This document shows positions 25,386-34,487 of a stretch of DNA of 64,000 bases, piece after piece. Each line of letters opens with the position of its first letter. The first letter of the stretch is position 1. The stretch lies in assembly GCA_038746285.1 (NCBI GenBank), contig JBCDKT010000010.1, positions 23,309 to 87,308 on the forward strand, read 5' to 3'. A program made the translations under genes and the position numbers. Origin of the DNA: Bacteroidota bacterium. Its GTDB lineage: Bacteria > Bacteroidota > Rhodothermia > Rhodothermales > JANQRZ01. The notes beneath the pieces were generated by a model, which searched no databases, was not told the origin of the DNA, and saw nothing but the letters and a program-made list of their open reading frames with translations.

Positions 25386-25760
25386 GTCTACGCCGACTTC
25401 CTCGGCCCGACCGTCGCCGCCGACCCGCTCATCCGCGACCTCTCGCTCGGGAACGCGGGCAAGGTCGGGATCGTGGGCGCGCTGCTGCCCGCGCCGCGCC
25501 TCGTCGTGCTCGACGAGCCGTTCGCCAACCTCGACCCCCGCGCCCGGCTCCAGCTCGAAGCCCTCCTCCGGGCCGAGCGCGAGCGCGGCGCGACCCTCCT
25601 CGTCTCCAGTCACGCCCTCGACCACGTCGTCGACGTGTACTCGCGCGTGCTCGTCCTCGCCGGCGGCCGCGTCGTGCGCGACACGCCCTCGACCGGGCGC
25701 ACCCTCGGCGAACTCCGCTCCTTCTTCGCCCCGACCGGCCACGGTCCGGCTGAGGTCTGA
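25386..25760 (+). pseudogene. ABC transporter ATPase, 5'-truncated remnant
   Basis: Only the second half of an ABC ATPase is present: a degraded signature LSLGNAGKVGIVGALL, Walker B LVVLDEPFANLDPRARLQLEALL, D-loop and the His-switch segment LVSSHALDHV, then GGRVVRDTPS. Walker A and the Q-loop are missing, and no start codon fits before the signature. The remnant begins just after the LysE pseudogene, so both look like debris from one deletion or insertion event. Confidence 0.7.
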
Positions 25761-25865
25761 CTCAGGGTTCAGACTCCCGCACTTCGACGCCGTCGCGGGG
25801 ACCGAACCGGGCGAACGCGTGCGCGTACCCGGAGCCTCGCGCTGTCCATGCTGCCCCAACCCGTT

Positions 25866-27092
25866 ATGAACCCGCTCGCCTCACTGCTGCTGCTGCTGAT
25901 CCTGGGCATGGCGCTCGGATGCGACCCAGTCGCCGAGCCACCATCCTCGGTGCCCGACTCGGCCCTGGCGATCCCGGTCGTGGACGCCTCTGCACACGAC
26001 CCGTCGGGCATTCGCGAGATCGCACCCGGCGTTCTCAGCCTGTTCGCGTCCTCGCACCCCGAATTCGGCGGACGGCTCCGCCAGTTCGTCCTCGACACGA
26101 ACGAGCCGGAGCCGGCGTGGACGCTTGTGGAGCATTGGCCGACGCTCACGCCCCGCGCCGACATGGCCTGGCACGTTGCCTGGATGGAGGCATACGGTTA
26201 CGACGCCGACACCCAGATCGAGCACACTGAACTCGCCGCCGTCGCGCCGACGCTCGTCGACGCCGGCACGGTCTACTTCCACCTCTACAACCCGCCCGGC
26301 CGGGCGTGGGCGACCGCCAACGGCGAGGAGCCCGCGATGTTCGCCGCGCTCTACCGCGCCACGGCGATGGGCACCTATCCCACGCAAATCTGGTCGATGG
26401 ACCCGGTGCCGGTCTACTACTCCGACGACACCACCTGGGCCCGAGGCGGTCCACGCGCCGTCGATGCACAGGTCTGGGATGACGCCGACGGCCAGCGCTA
26501 CCTCACCTTCGGCTCGTGGGATCCGGCGCAGCGGAACGTCATCGCCATCGCCGACCTGGACGAGGCGACGGGCCGCATCGTGGGCTTCGACGCAGATCAG
26601 CCGGGCTACTACCCCGAGGGGGGGCATCCGTCCATCCATCCCATCGCCACGTTCGGTGAGGGGGCCTACAGCTTCTACCGCGACGGCTACTACTACCTCT
26701 TCCTCAACCTCGGCGGGTGCTGCAGCGGCCTCGACAGCACCTACGAGATCGTCGTCGGGCGCTCGCGCTCGGTCTACGGCCCGTACGTGGACGACCGGGG
26801 GCACAGCTTCATGGGCCGCTACGAAAACCGCGATGGCCCCAACACCGAGGTCTTCCCCGGCAGGTCCGTCCTGGCTGGCCTGAGGGGGCAGACGCGCTTC
26901 ATCGGGCCGGGGCATGCGGGTCTTTTCCAGCCCGAACCGAACCCGCAGGCGGAAAGCCCCCTCTGCCTCTCGTTCCACTTCTACGACGGTGAGGATGACG
27001 GGCGTCCCAAATCGGCCACGCGCCCGCTCGCCTTCGACGGGGAGGGCTGGCCCTACGTCGTCGCCGACGAGGCGTGCACCCTGGGCGTCTGA
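25866..27092 (+). CDS. GH43-like (arabinanase-type) lipoprotein
   Basis: 408 residues. The signal ends in a lipobox (ILGMALGC). The middle and C-terminal part match the five-bladed GH43 family: VWDDADGQRYLTFGSWD, YYPEGGHPSIHPIATFGEGAYSFYRDGYYYLFLNLGGCCSGLDSTYEIVVGRSRSVYGPYVDDRG and GPGHAGLF, much like arabinan endo-1,5-alpha-arabinosidases. It would act on plant or algal polysaccharide at the cell surface. Catalytic acids cannot be assigned with certainty. The ATG at 25866 starts the signal peptide; an upstream ATG in frame is weaker. Confidence 0.8.
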   Translation: MNPLASLLLLLILGMALGCDPVAEPPSSVPDSALAIPVVDASAHDPSGIREIAPGVLSLFASSHPEFGGRLRQFVLDTNEPEPAWTLVEHWPTLTPRADMAWHVAWMEAYGYDADTQIEHTELAAVAPTLVDAGTVYFHLYNPPGRAWATANGEEPAMFAALYRATAMGTYPTQIWSMDPVPVYYSDDTTWARGGPRAVDAQVWDDADGQRYLTFGSWDPAQRNVIAIADLDEATGRIVGFDADQPGYYPEGGHPSIHPIATFGEGAYSFYRDGYYYLFLNLGGCCSGLDSTYEIVVGRSRSVYGPYVDDRGHSFMGRYENRDGPNTEVFPGRSVLAGLRGQTRFIGPGHAGLFQPEPNPQAESPLCLSFHFYDGEDDGRPKSATRPLAFDGEGWPYVVADEACTLGV

Positions 27093-27328
27093 CGGCCCCG
27101 CGCATCTCGGCGGCTTCGATCCAACCGTCCCGGAGAGGCATCTGTCAGCGTCCGGTCTCCACCACCTCCCCTCGGCCCGCCGTCGCGTCGACGAACGCGG
27201 CGCGCAGGGCGTCCGCCTCGGAGCGGCGCACGCTGAACGTACCCCTTGAGGGACGTGTCGTCGTCATCGGGGCCGGAGCCACACGTCCGCCGAAATGGGC
27301 GATATTCAGGACCTCCGCTGCGCTTGAC

Positions 27329-29287
27329 ATGTCCTCTCCTTCCCCCCACATACGCATCGGAACGCTCGCGTTCGCGCTCGACAGCCCGCGCTGCGGCGTC
27401 CCACCGCACGGCGGTGGTCTCAGCGTCGAACTCGTCGCTCGGGCGGCCGACCCGGAGGCAGCGCACGCGGCGGGCCTGGTCCACGACTACAACCGAGGGT
27501 CGGACGGCGGCCTTCTCCGCTTTCGCCTCACCGCGCGCAGCGTCTACGGGCCGGGCGGCGTACCGGCGGGCCACTTCGAGATCGAGCGCGGCCGGACACA
27601 GGACCCCTACGCCCGGTTCCAGGTCGAAGGTGCGGACTACCCGCTCGGCTTCAACGGGGCCGTCGCCCTCGCCGAGGGCCGCGCTACTGTCCGAGGGCAG
27701 TTCGCCTGCTCCTACGACACGAGAGCCCCCAGCTTCGACGTGGACATCGAGGTGACACTCGATGTGGAAACCATCGACTGGTCGGGGTACGTTTTCGGCA
27801 GCCTCGACGAGATCGCCCGGGCACCGCAGGCGACCGTCCAGCGCGCGACCCTCGCCTTCCCCGAGTTCGAGACGCTACCGCCCGAGATCACGCGCCTCGG
27901 CGCGCTTAGGTCGCTGACGCTTGAGAACCGGCAGGCCCACGGGTTCACGCTCCCGCTCCGCGACCTGACACCCGAGATCGGCCGGCTCCGCTCGCTCGAA
28001 GCGCTCGCCATCAACGGAGCCGCCCTCGCCGACCTGCCACCCGAGATCGGCCAGCTAGAGAACCTGGAGGCGCTGACCGTCGGGACGTGCGACCTCACGA
28101 GTGTGCCAGACGCGGTGTGGCACCTCCCCCGCCTCAAGCAGCTGTCGCTCGCCGGTAACCGGCTCGGGTCTATCCCTGCCGACCTAGATCTGCCTGCGCT
28201 GACGTCGCTGAACCTGAGCCGGAACGCGCTCCGCACCGTCCCGGCTGCCCTCGCGGATCTACCGGCGCTCGACCACCTCGCACTCGAAGGAAACCCGCTG
28301 GAGGCACTCCCGGACGCGCTCCGGTCGGTCCCGAGGCTGAAGCTGACCATCGAGGAACGGCAGCGGCTGCTTCCGGTCGCGTACCCGGGCGCGGACGACG
28401 GCTACCCAGAGGCGGTGTACCGCATCGACGGCTGGCCGGAGCGCAAGCAGCAACTCGACGCCCTTCTCGAGGCAGCCGGGGCAGACCTCGACGCCCGGGT
28501 GCGGACGTTCGCGGAGCAGACCGCGCGGCCGAGCATCGGCTTCCAGCAGGTCGAGACGGCATCCAGCGACCGCCTCGGCCGGAGCCGGTTCGGTGGGATG
28601 CCCGACCTGCCGGAGGGCTGGGACTATCCCCGCTTCGGTTCCAGCGAATCGGACCTCGCGTACGAGTTCATCGCGCAGATCGACTGCGAGGCCCTCGCGC
28701 CGCTCCAGGACTACCTTCCGCGCGCGGGCGTGCTCTACGTCTTCCTCTCGACGATCCATGACGTCTACGGACGGGGCACAGCGTACCCCATCGTCCTCGT
28801 CCGCCACTACGACGGGCCGCGGGCGGCGCTCCGGCCCGGCTCCCGGTTCGCCCTCACGCGGGACGACTATTTCGAGATGCTCGACCCGGAGTACGAGCCG
28901 ATGGAGGTGGCGGCCGCCGCGAGGGTGAGCCTGCCGCCCTCGTACCCGCTACGCCAAAACACGTACCTCTTCCGCAACGCCCTGGCAGCAGTCGGTGGCG
29001 ACGAAGATGATTTTATCGATGCCTACCAGGGCGTCGACGAAGACGTGGGCGAGCAGGAATTCAACCACGAACTCGGCGGCTACGGGTTCAGCCAGCACGA
29101 GCTTCCCGAGATCGAGGTAGCCCTCGCTGCCGGCGGCGACCCGGCCGACTGGTTCACCCTCCTCACGGTGCAGAGCCGCGGCAGCATGCAGTGGGGCGAC
29201 GCGGGCGACCTCTACGTCGTGATCCACAAAGCCGACCTCGCCCGGAGCGACTTCTCCCGCGTCCAGGCAACGATGTACAGCAGCTAG
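27329..29287 (+). CDS. Leucine-rich-repeat protein with C-terminal DUF1963 (YwqG-like) domain
   Basis: 652 residues. An N-terminal beta-rich region (to about 165) is followed by leucine-rich repeats with spacing like LPPEITRLGALRSLTLEN, LTPEIGRLRSLEALAING, LPPEIGQLENLEALTVG and VPAALADLPALDHLALEGNPL (about 175-340). The C-terminal half matches DUF1963: GMPDLPEGWDYPRF, YEFIAQIDCEAL, LPRAGVLYVFLST and LLTVQSRGSMQWGDAGDLYVVIHKADLA. LRRs usually mediate protein binding. There is no signal peptide, so it is probably cytosolic. ATG 27329 follows a 236-bp upstream region without a clear gene. Confidence 0.82.
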   Translation: MSSPSPHIRIGTLAFALDSPRCGVPPHGGGLSVELVARAADPEAAHAAGLVHDYNRGSDGGLLRFRLTARSVYGPGGVPAGHFEIERGRTQDPYARFQVEGADYPLGFNGAVALAEGRATVRGQFACSYDTRAPSFDVDIEVTLDVETIDWSGYVFGSLDEIARAPQATVQRATLAFPEFETLPPEITRLGALRSLTLENRQAHGFTLPLRDLTPEIGRLRSLEALAINGAALADLPPEIGQLENLEALTVGTCDLTSVPDAVWHLPRLKQLSLAGNRLGSIPADLDLPALTSLNLSRNALRTVPAALADLPALDHLALEGNPLEALPDALRSVPRLKLTIEERQRLLPVAYPGADDGYPEAVYRIDGWPERKQQLDALLEAAGADLDARVRTFAEQTARPSIGFQQVETASSDRLGRSRFGGMPDLPEGWDYPRFGSSESDLAYEFIAQIDCEALAPLQDYLPRAGVLYVFLSTIHDVYGRGTAYPIVLVRHYDGPRAALRPGSRFALTRDDYFEMLDPEYEPMEVAAAARVSLPPSYPLRQNTYLFRNALAAVGGDEDDFIDAYQGVDEDVGEQEFNHELGGYGFSQHELPEIEVALAAGGDPADWFTLLTVQSRGSMQWGDAGDLYVVIHKADLARSDFSRVQATMYSS

Positions 29288-29372
29288 TGCATCCTCGGGG
29301 GGCGCGCCCCGTAGCCTCGGGGCAGTACGACTCCTCCCCGCGCTCCGCGTACGACCCCGACCAGAACGGACC

Positions 29373-30536
29373 ATGCTTCACCTCACCCTGACCGAATGGC
29401 TGGCCTCCCTCGTCGCGGGCGGGGCCGTCGTACTCGGCGTCGCCGTTGGCGGGGTGCTGCTGGCGCGGCGGCCAGGGAGCCGGACGGCGAACCGGGCGAT
29501 GGGCTGGCTTCTCTTCGCAGCCGCTGCCGCCGTCCTCCTTGAGCTTGTCGTCAACGTGCGCCCGCCGGACGCCGCGTGGTCGATTGTCTTCCTGCCCCTC
29601 TCCTACACGTACGCGCTCGGGCCGCTGCTCTACCTCTACGTCCGCATCAAACTGGGCCGCACGGGCCGGCTGCCGGTCTGGCACTGGGTGCTGCCCGCGC
29701 TGCAGGCTGCGCTCACCGTAGGCGTCGCCCTCGCGCCCACGGCGCTCCAGGTGGCGTACATGAACGAGGTCTACGCCCCCTGGTATGGTGCGCTGGAGGA
29801 CGTTGTTTTCGCGGCAAGCCTCGGCGGCTACCTCATGCTGAGCTACCACGTCCTCAACCGCGCCGAAGCGTCGGAGCGCTTCGACTGGGAGCGCAGCAAC
29901 CGGGTCTGGCTGCGCCGCCTCCTCGCCGGAAGCGGCCTCGCTTTCGCCGTCAGCCTGGGGTTCAACGTCGCGGGTCCGCTCGCGTGGTACGTCTGGTCGT
30001 TCAACATCTACGCCTTTGAGGGCGCTGCCTTCGCCGAGAACGTAGCCTACAGCGCGCTGCTCTACTGGATCGCCGTCAACGGGTTCGTCCAGGCCGTCCC
30101 GCAGGCGCGCGCGATCCTCCGCAGGCCAGCACCGGACCCCAGGACGTCCGACCGCAAGGCCCACTACAACCTCAGCCCGGACCTCGTGGTCGAGCACGTC
30201 CGTGCTCTCAACCGACTCGTCGCCAGCGAGCGTCCCCACCTCAACCCCGACCTGACGCTGCCCGTGCTGGCCGACCAGCTTGGCGTGACCGACAAGGTGC
30301 TCTCCTACGTACTCAATGAGGGCATGGGGACGACCTACACGGACTACGTCAACGGCCTCCGCGTGGACGAGGCCAAAGCGCGGCTCGCCGCGCCCGAGGC
30401 GGAGCACCTGACCGTCCTCGGCATCGGGCTCGACGCCGGGTTCCGCTCGAAGGCGACCTTCAACCGGGCCTTCAAGCGGGCGACCGGGCAGACACCGTCG
30501 GCGTTCCGGGCGGCGGGCCGTCTCAGTGGGTCGTGA
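29373..30536 (+). CDS. Membrane-bound AraC-family transcriptional regulator
   Basis: 387 residues. Six or seven hydrophobic helices fill the first 250 residues (for example WLASLVAGGAVVLGVAVGGVLLA, LSYTYALGPLLYLYVRI and ENVAYSALLYWIAVNGF). The C-terminal 110 residues are an AraC-type HTH: LPVLADQLGVTDKVLSYVLNEGMGTTYTDYVNGLRVDEAKARL and VLGIGLDAGFRSKATFNRAFKRATGQTPSAFR. Such proteins sense a signal in or near the membrane and bind DNA directly. It is followed by DoxX, which could be a target (inference). Confidence 0.9.
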   Translation: MLHLTLTEWLASLVAGGAVVLGVAVGGVLLARRPGSRTANRAMGWLLFAAAAAVLLELVVNVRPPDAAWSIVFLPLSYTYALGPLLYLYVRIKLGRTGRLPVWHWVLPALQAALTVGVALAPTALQVAYMNEVYAPWYGALEDVVFAASLGGYLMLSYHVLNRAEASERFDWERSNRVWLRRLLAGSGLAFAVSLGFNVAGPLAWYVWSFNIYAFEGAAFAENVAYSALLYWIAVNGFVQAVPQARAILRRPAPDPRTSDRKAHYNLSPDLVVEHVRALNRLVASERPHLNPDLTLPVLADQLGVTDKVLSYVLNEGMGTTYTDYVNGLRVDEAKARLAAPEAEHLTVLGIGLDAGFRSKATFNRAFKRATGQTPSAFRAAGRLSGS

Positions 30537-30628
30537 GACGCATGTTCCGAGTCCCGAAGATTCCCTGAGGCGCACCGAGGCAGCTAGAGGCGGTTTTTTG
30601 CGGCACGTCTCATCCGACCTCTGCTGCC

Positions 30629-31114
30629 ATGCGCCGTTTTCTCGACTTCGTCTTTTCCAGGGCTCAGACCCATTCCCTGCCGACCGATCTCGGCATCGCA
30701 CTGCTCCGCGTCGCGACCGGCCTCGCGCTGGCGCTCATCTTCGAGAAGGTGCTGCCGCGGGACGGCGTCTGGGGGCCCCAGGCGTGGTTTGTCTCCGACG
30801 TGGCCGAGATGGGGTTTCCGTTCCCGGCGTTCTTCGCCTGGGCGGCGGTCCTGTCGGAGTTCGTCGGCGGCATCCTGCTCGTCGCCGGGCTGGCGGCGCG
30901 GCCGGCAGCGCTACTCAACGCCATCGTCCTGTTCGTAGCGGCGTTCGTCCACCACGGCGGTGACGTCAGCATGGACGGGCTGATGGCGACCACCTTTCTC
31001 GTCATGACGACGACGCTGCTCCTGACCGGGCCGGGGCGCTTCAGCCTCGACCACCTCGTGGCCTCCCGGCTCGGGGCGCGCCGCTCGTCCGCTCTCATCG
31101 GAGGAACTGCATGA
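30629..31114 (+). CDS. DoxX-family membrane protein
   Basis: 161 residues with four predicted transmembrane helices: IALLRVATGLALALIFEKVLP, FFAWAAVLSEFVGGILLVAGLAARPAALLNAIVLFVAAFVHH and ATTFLVMTTTLLLTGPGRFSLDHLV. The conserved segments of DoxX/DoxD-like proteins are present. Family members are linked to redox or quinone chemistry, but the function here is unknown. Its stop overlaps the next gene's ATG by 4 bp, so the two are translationally coupled. Confidence 0.85.
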   Translation: MRRFLDFVFSRAQTHSLPTDLGIALLRVATGLALALIFEKVLPRDGVWGPQAWFVSDVAEMGFPFPAFFAWAAVLSEFVGGILLVAGLAARPAALLNAIVLFVAAFVHHGGDVSMDGLMATTFLVMTTTLLLTGPGRFSLDHLVASRLGARRSSALIGGTA

Positions 31115-31503
31115 TGACCTACCTCTTCGCTCGCCAACCCCTCGCGGCCACCCGACTCCTCGCACTCTGGTGCGCTGCCGCCCTCGCCCTCACCGGCTGC
31201 GGGGCCACCAACTCGACCGTCAACATCGAGCCCGGCGAGCAGTTCGTCCTCGGGGGCGGCAGCGGCAGTGCCTTCCGCGTCCAGGTCCAGAACCTCGGTC
31301 CGGGGCCGATCACCGTCCGCAGCCGCTCGGCAGGCGGCGAGGTGTCCGACCTCGCAGTGCTCGAACCGGATGAGCAGGAGACGGTGCGCTTCCCGGCCCG
31401 GGCATCGGCCCTGCTCTCGAACGCGTCGGAGTTTGCCACCCAGGTCGCCGTCCGCATCTGGAGCGTCGGGAGGCTTGGGATGGGCTACGACCCTGTCGAG
31501 TGA
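31111..31503 (+). CDS. Hypothetical lipoprotein coupled to DoxX gene
   Basis: 130 residues with signal peptide and lipobox (ALALTGCG). The mature part is beta-rich, with short repeated strands (NSTVNIEPGEQFVLGGGSGSAFRVQVQNLG and ITVRSRSAGGEVSDLAVLEPDEQETVRFP), suggesting a small beta-sandwich. No known domain is recognised. The ATG overlaps the DoxX stop codon (ATGA), so the two proteins probably work in the same envelope process. Confidence 0.7.
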   Translation: MMTYLFARQPLAATRLLALWCAAALALTGCGATNSTVNIEPGEQFVLGGGSGSAFRVQVQNLGPGPITVRSRSAGGEVSDLAVLEPDEQETVRFPARASALLSNASEFATQVAVRIWSVGRLGMGYDPVE

Positions 31504-31535
31504 CCGGACCTGTCGCGTGGCCGGAGCCGGACGCG

Positions 31536-32186
31536 CTACACTTCGCCCTTGCGGAAGATGAAGCGGACGGTGGCGGCCGGGCCCTGGTGGAACGGGCCTT
31601 CGTTGAGCGTCACGTCCGTCGGCTCGCACAGGAGGATGTCGCCCCAGATGAAGTGCTGCCGGAGTTCGCGCGGCTTCACCATCAGGTCGAGCGTGGGCGG
31701 GCCGCCCGAGGTGTAGCCGTCGGTGCGCTGCTCGGGGCGGAACCACTCGGCGACGAGGAGCGCGCCGGGCTTGAGCGCGGCCTGGATGGCGGTAAAGAGC
31801 CGGAGCCGCTCGCTCATCCGGAGGTGGACGAAGGTGCAGACCACGCCGTCCCACTGCCGCTTCGGCATCCAGAAGCCGAGGTCGGCGTGCTCGGTGGCGA
31901 CCGTCACGCCGCGCTCGGCGGCGAGGGCGCGGGTCTTCTCGAGGCCGGCCTCGGCGTAGTCGATGGCGGTCACGCCGAAGCCCTGCCCGGCCAGCCAGAC
32001 GGCGTTCCGGCCCTCGCCGCAGCCGAGGTCCAGGAGGTCGGCCCCGGCCGGGAAGCGGGGGGTCTCGGCGGCGATGAACGTGTTGGGGCGGGTGCCGTAG
32101 GTGTAGACTTCGCTGCCGAAGCGGGCGTCCCAGAAGGCGGAGCGCTCGGCGATCGGCGCGGGCGGCGGGGTGGTGTCGTCTAGCAA
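31536..32186 (-). CDS. Class I SAM-dependent methyltransferase (TehB-like)
   Basis: 216 residues from a TTG at 32186. The SAM motif LLDLGCGEGRNAVWLAGQGFGVTAIDYAEAGLEK is clear, followed by VVCTFVHLRMSERLRLFTAIQAALKPGALLVAEWF. The N-terminus FWDARFGSEVYTYGTRPNTF resembles TehB-like small-molecule methyltransferases. The substrate is unknown. The rare TTG start is accepted because the fold begins close to it. Cytosolic. It is transcribed in the same direction as, but 270 bp from, the pepF gene. Confidence 0.82.
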   Translation of the reverse strand: MLDDTTPPPAPIAERSAFWDARFGSEVYTYGTRPNTFIAAETPRFPAGADLLDLGCGEGRNAVWLAGQGFGVTAIDYAEAGLEKTRALAAERGVTVATEHADLGFWMPKRQWDGVVCTFVHLRMSERLRLFTAIQAALKPGALLVAEWFRPEQRTDGYTSGGPPTLDLMVKPRELRQHFIWGDILLCEPTDVTLNEGPFHQGPAATVRFIFRKGEV

Positions 32187-32327
32187 CGCGGTGCGGGGTC
32201 AGTCCAGGGTGAGCGACGGTGCAAGCATAGGACATTATGCAGCGAGCCGCAACCCCCTTTTCTGACGTTTTTTCCCAGAGGATGCCACGGACCGGTTGCG
32301 CTCACGACGTCTTCTGCCAGGCCGAAG

Positions 32328-32383
32328 ACCGCAGACGGCTGACCACAGACCGCTGGGTCGAGCCGTTTCCCGCCGTCTGCGGT
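32328..32383. repeat. Inverted repeat in pepF-methyltransferase intergenic region
   Basis: The 12-bp arms ACCGCAGACGGC (32328-32339) and GCCGTCTGCGGT (32372-32383) are perfect and separated by 32 bp. The 270-bp region holds no gene. There is no T-run next to it, so it is not a canonical terminator. Confidence 0.6.
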
Positions 32384-32456
32384 CCGTCGTCGGCGGTCTC
32401 CGCACTTGCTGCCGCCTCTAGAGCGCTTGCTGCTGCGCTGAAGTCCATAGCACGTT

Positions 32457-34253
32457 CTAGCGATCTGCGATTTTGCTCGCTGCGGCCTCCGCCTCGTCGA
32501 TCAGCGTCTCGATGGCCCCGAGCCCCTGCTGCCAGAAGGCCGGGTCCTGCAGGTCGATGCCGAGCCGCCCGACGAGGACGTGCGGCCAGTCCGAGCCGCC
32601 GGCCCGGAGCAGGCCGAGGTAGGCGTCGGCAAAACCATCTTGACCGTCGCGGTAGCGGGCGTAGAGCGCGAGCACGAGGAGTTCGCCGAAGGCGTAAGCG
32701 TAGACGTAGCCCGGCGTGTGGACGAAGTGCGGGATGTAGCTCCACCAGCGCCGGTAGTGCTCGCCGAGCGTCACGGTCTCGCCGTACATCCGCCGCTGCG
32801 TGGTCATCCAGTGCTCGGCGAAGTCGTCCGCCGTCAGCTCACCCTGCTCGCGCCGGTGGGTGTGGACCGCCTCTTCGAAGCGGTTCATCGTGACCTGCCG
32901 GAAGACCGTCGCCATCGAGTCGTCGATCTTCTGGACGAGCATTGCGAGGCGTGCCTGAGGGTCCGTCTCGGCCCCGAGAAGGCGCTGGAAGACCAGCATC
33001 TCGCCGAAGACCGAGGCGGTCTCGGCGGTCGTTAGCGGCGTGTCGGCGTGGAAGACGCCCTGCTCGCGGGCGAGGTACTGGTGGACGCCGTGGCCGAGTT
33101 CGTGGGCGAGCGTCTGCACGTCGCGGACCTTGCCGGTGAAGTTCATCAGGATGTATGGGTGCACGCTCGGGACGGCCCCGTGGCTGAAGGCGCCGCCGCG
33201 CTTGCCCTCCGCCACCGGCGCGTCGATCCAGCGCCCGTCGAAGAACCGCTCGGTGATGGTCCCCATCTCCGGGTGGAACGCTGCGTAGGCGTCGAGGACG
33301 GTGTCGCGCGCCTCGTCCCAGGCAACGTGCCGGTCGGCCTCGCCGATGGGCGCGTAGCGGTCGTAGTCCATCATCTCGCGGAGCCCGAGGAGCCGCCGCT
33401 TGAGGCTGTAGAACCGCTCCGAGAGGTCGTACCGGCTCGTGACGGCGTCGACGAGCGCCTCGACCGAAGCGTCGGCGATCTCGTTGTCGAGGTTGCGCGC
33501 GGCGATCCAGTGCTCGTAGCCGCGCAGCCGGTCGGTCGAGGCCTTGTCGGCCAGGACCGTGTTGAAGACGTAGGTGAGCGGCCGGCTGAGGTCGGCCAGT
33601 CCGCCGGTGAGCGCCAGCGCGGCGTCGCGGCGGAGGCTGCGGTCGGCGTCGTGGAGTTTCGAGAGGACGACCTGCTCGGTGAGCGTCTCGCCGCGGAGCT
33701 CGAAGCGCGCCGCGCCGAGCGTCTCGTCGAAGAACCGGTTCCACGCGGCCCGGCCCGTCACCGATTTCTCGGAAAGCACCCGCTCCTCGCCCTCGGAGAG
33801 GACGTGCGCGCGGCGCAGGTGGAGGAGGTCGAGGTGGTGCCGGTAGCGCGCCAGCGCCGGGTTTTCGACGAGGCGCTTCGCCCGGTCTTCGTCCAGCCCC
33901 GCCCACTCGACGTCGAAGAAGATGAGTCGCTGGCCGGCCTGCGTGTAGCGCTCCCGCACGCGCTGGAGCAGCGCCCCACGCTCGGCGTCCTCGGTGTCCG
34001 TGGACCAGTTCAGGTAGGCGTAGGTGTAGGCGCGCCCAAGCCGTTCGTGGACCGCTTCGAGCGCCTCCATCGCTCCGGCCAGCGCGGCCGCACCGAGGTC
34101 GGCGACGCGCCCCCGGTAGCGCTCGGCGAAGGCGTTGGCCTCAGCATCGGACCGGTCGAGGTCCGCGCCGAGCGCGTCGGTGTCAGCGTAGAGGTCGGCG
34201 AGGTTCCAGCGGACGGCTTCGGCGCCGGCCGAGGGCGCGAGGGTATCGGGCAT
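32457..34253 (-). CDS. pepF: Oligoendopeptidase F (M3 metallopeptidase)
   Basis: 598 residues, normal length for M3B. The zinc motif HELGH is at residues 384-388 (TLAHELGHGVHQYLAREQG), followed by the ETASVFGEMLVFQRLL segment that carries the third ligand. FAYAFGELLVLALYARY-like and LRAGGSDWPH segments match the family C-terminus. It cleaves oligopeptides in the cytosol. ATG at 34253 precedes a natural N-terminus. A 15-bp tandem repeat of the surrounding sequence (34260-34298) lies immediately upstream. Confidence 0.92.
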   Translation of the reverse strand: MPDTLAPSAGAEAVRWNLADLYADTDALGADLDRSDAEANAFAERYRGRVADLGAAALAGAMEALEAVHERLGRAYTYAYLNWSTDTEDAERGALLQRVRERYTQAGQRLIFFDVEWAGLDEDRAKRLVENPALARYRHHLDLLHLRRAHVLSEGEERVLSEKSVTGRAAWNRFFDETLGAARFELRGETLTEQVVLSKLHDADRSLRRDAALALTGGLADLSRPLTYVFNTVLADKASTDRLRGYEHWIAARNLDNEIADASVEALVDAVTSRYDLSERFYSLKRRLLGLREMMDYDRYAPIGEADRHVAWDEARDTVLDAYAAFHPEMGTITERFFDGRWIDAPVAEGKRGGAFSHGAVPSVHPYILMNFTGKVRDVQTLAHELGHGVHQYLAREQGVFHADTPLTTAETASVFGEMLVFQRLLGAETDPQARLAMLVQKIDDSMATVFRQVTMNRFEEAVHTHRREQGELTADDFAEHWMTTQRRMYGETVTLGEHYRRWWSYIPHFVHTPGYVYAYAFGELLVLALYARYRDGQDGFADAYLGLLRAGGSDWPHVLVGRLGIDLQDPAFWQQGLGAIETLIDEAEAAASKIADR

Positions 34254-34259
34254 GAGACA

Positions 34260-34298
34260 GAGGACGGTGAGACGGAGGACGGTGAGACGGAGGACGGA
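34260..34298. repeat. 15-bp tandem repeat (2.6 copies)
   Basis: Unit GAGGACGGTGAGACG repeated from 34260, ending with a partial third copy. It lies directly upstream of pepF, in its likely promoter or leader region. Confidence 0.8.
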
Positions 34299-34346
34299 AG
34301 GTAGGCGCGAAGCGCGAGGGTCTCGTTAACTTTTCCGGTTTTTATT

Positions 34347-34409
34347 CCCATTCCTCCCATTCCTCCCATTCCTCCCATTCCTCCCATTCCTCCCATTCCT
34401 CCCATTCCC
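34347..34409. repeat. 9-bp minisatellite (7 copies)
   Basis: Seven copies of CCCATTCCT in tandem (the last base of the final copy differs). It lies in the divergent region between pepF and the bacilliredoxin gene. As the unit is nine bases it keeps frame, and it would read as repeating Gly-Met-Gly on the minus strand, but there is no supporting gene. Confidence 0.85.
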
Positions 34410-34487
34410 TCTCGTCCCTGCAACCTTGCCGGGGCGGGCGAGTTGAGAAGCGCGATGCCTTTCTTCCCCTTCACCTCCCGTCGCCTC

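Noticed and set aside
27145..27357. Minus-strand ORF of about 70 residues upstream of the LRR gene
   Set aside because: No recognisable domain; overlaps the start of the LRR gene and has no obvious promoter. A real small gene is not excluded.
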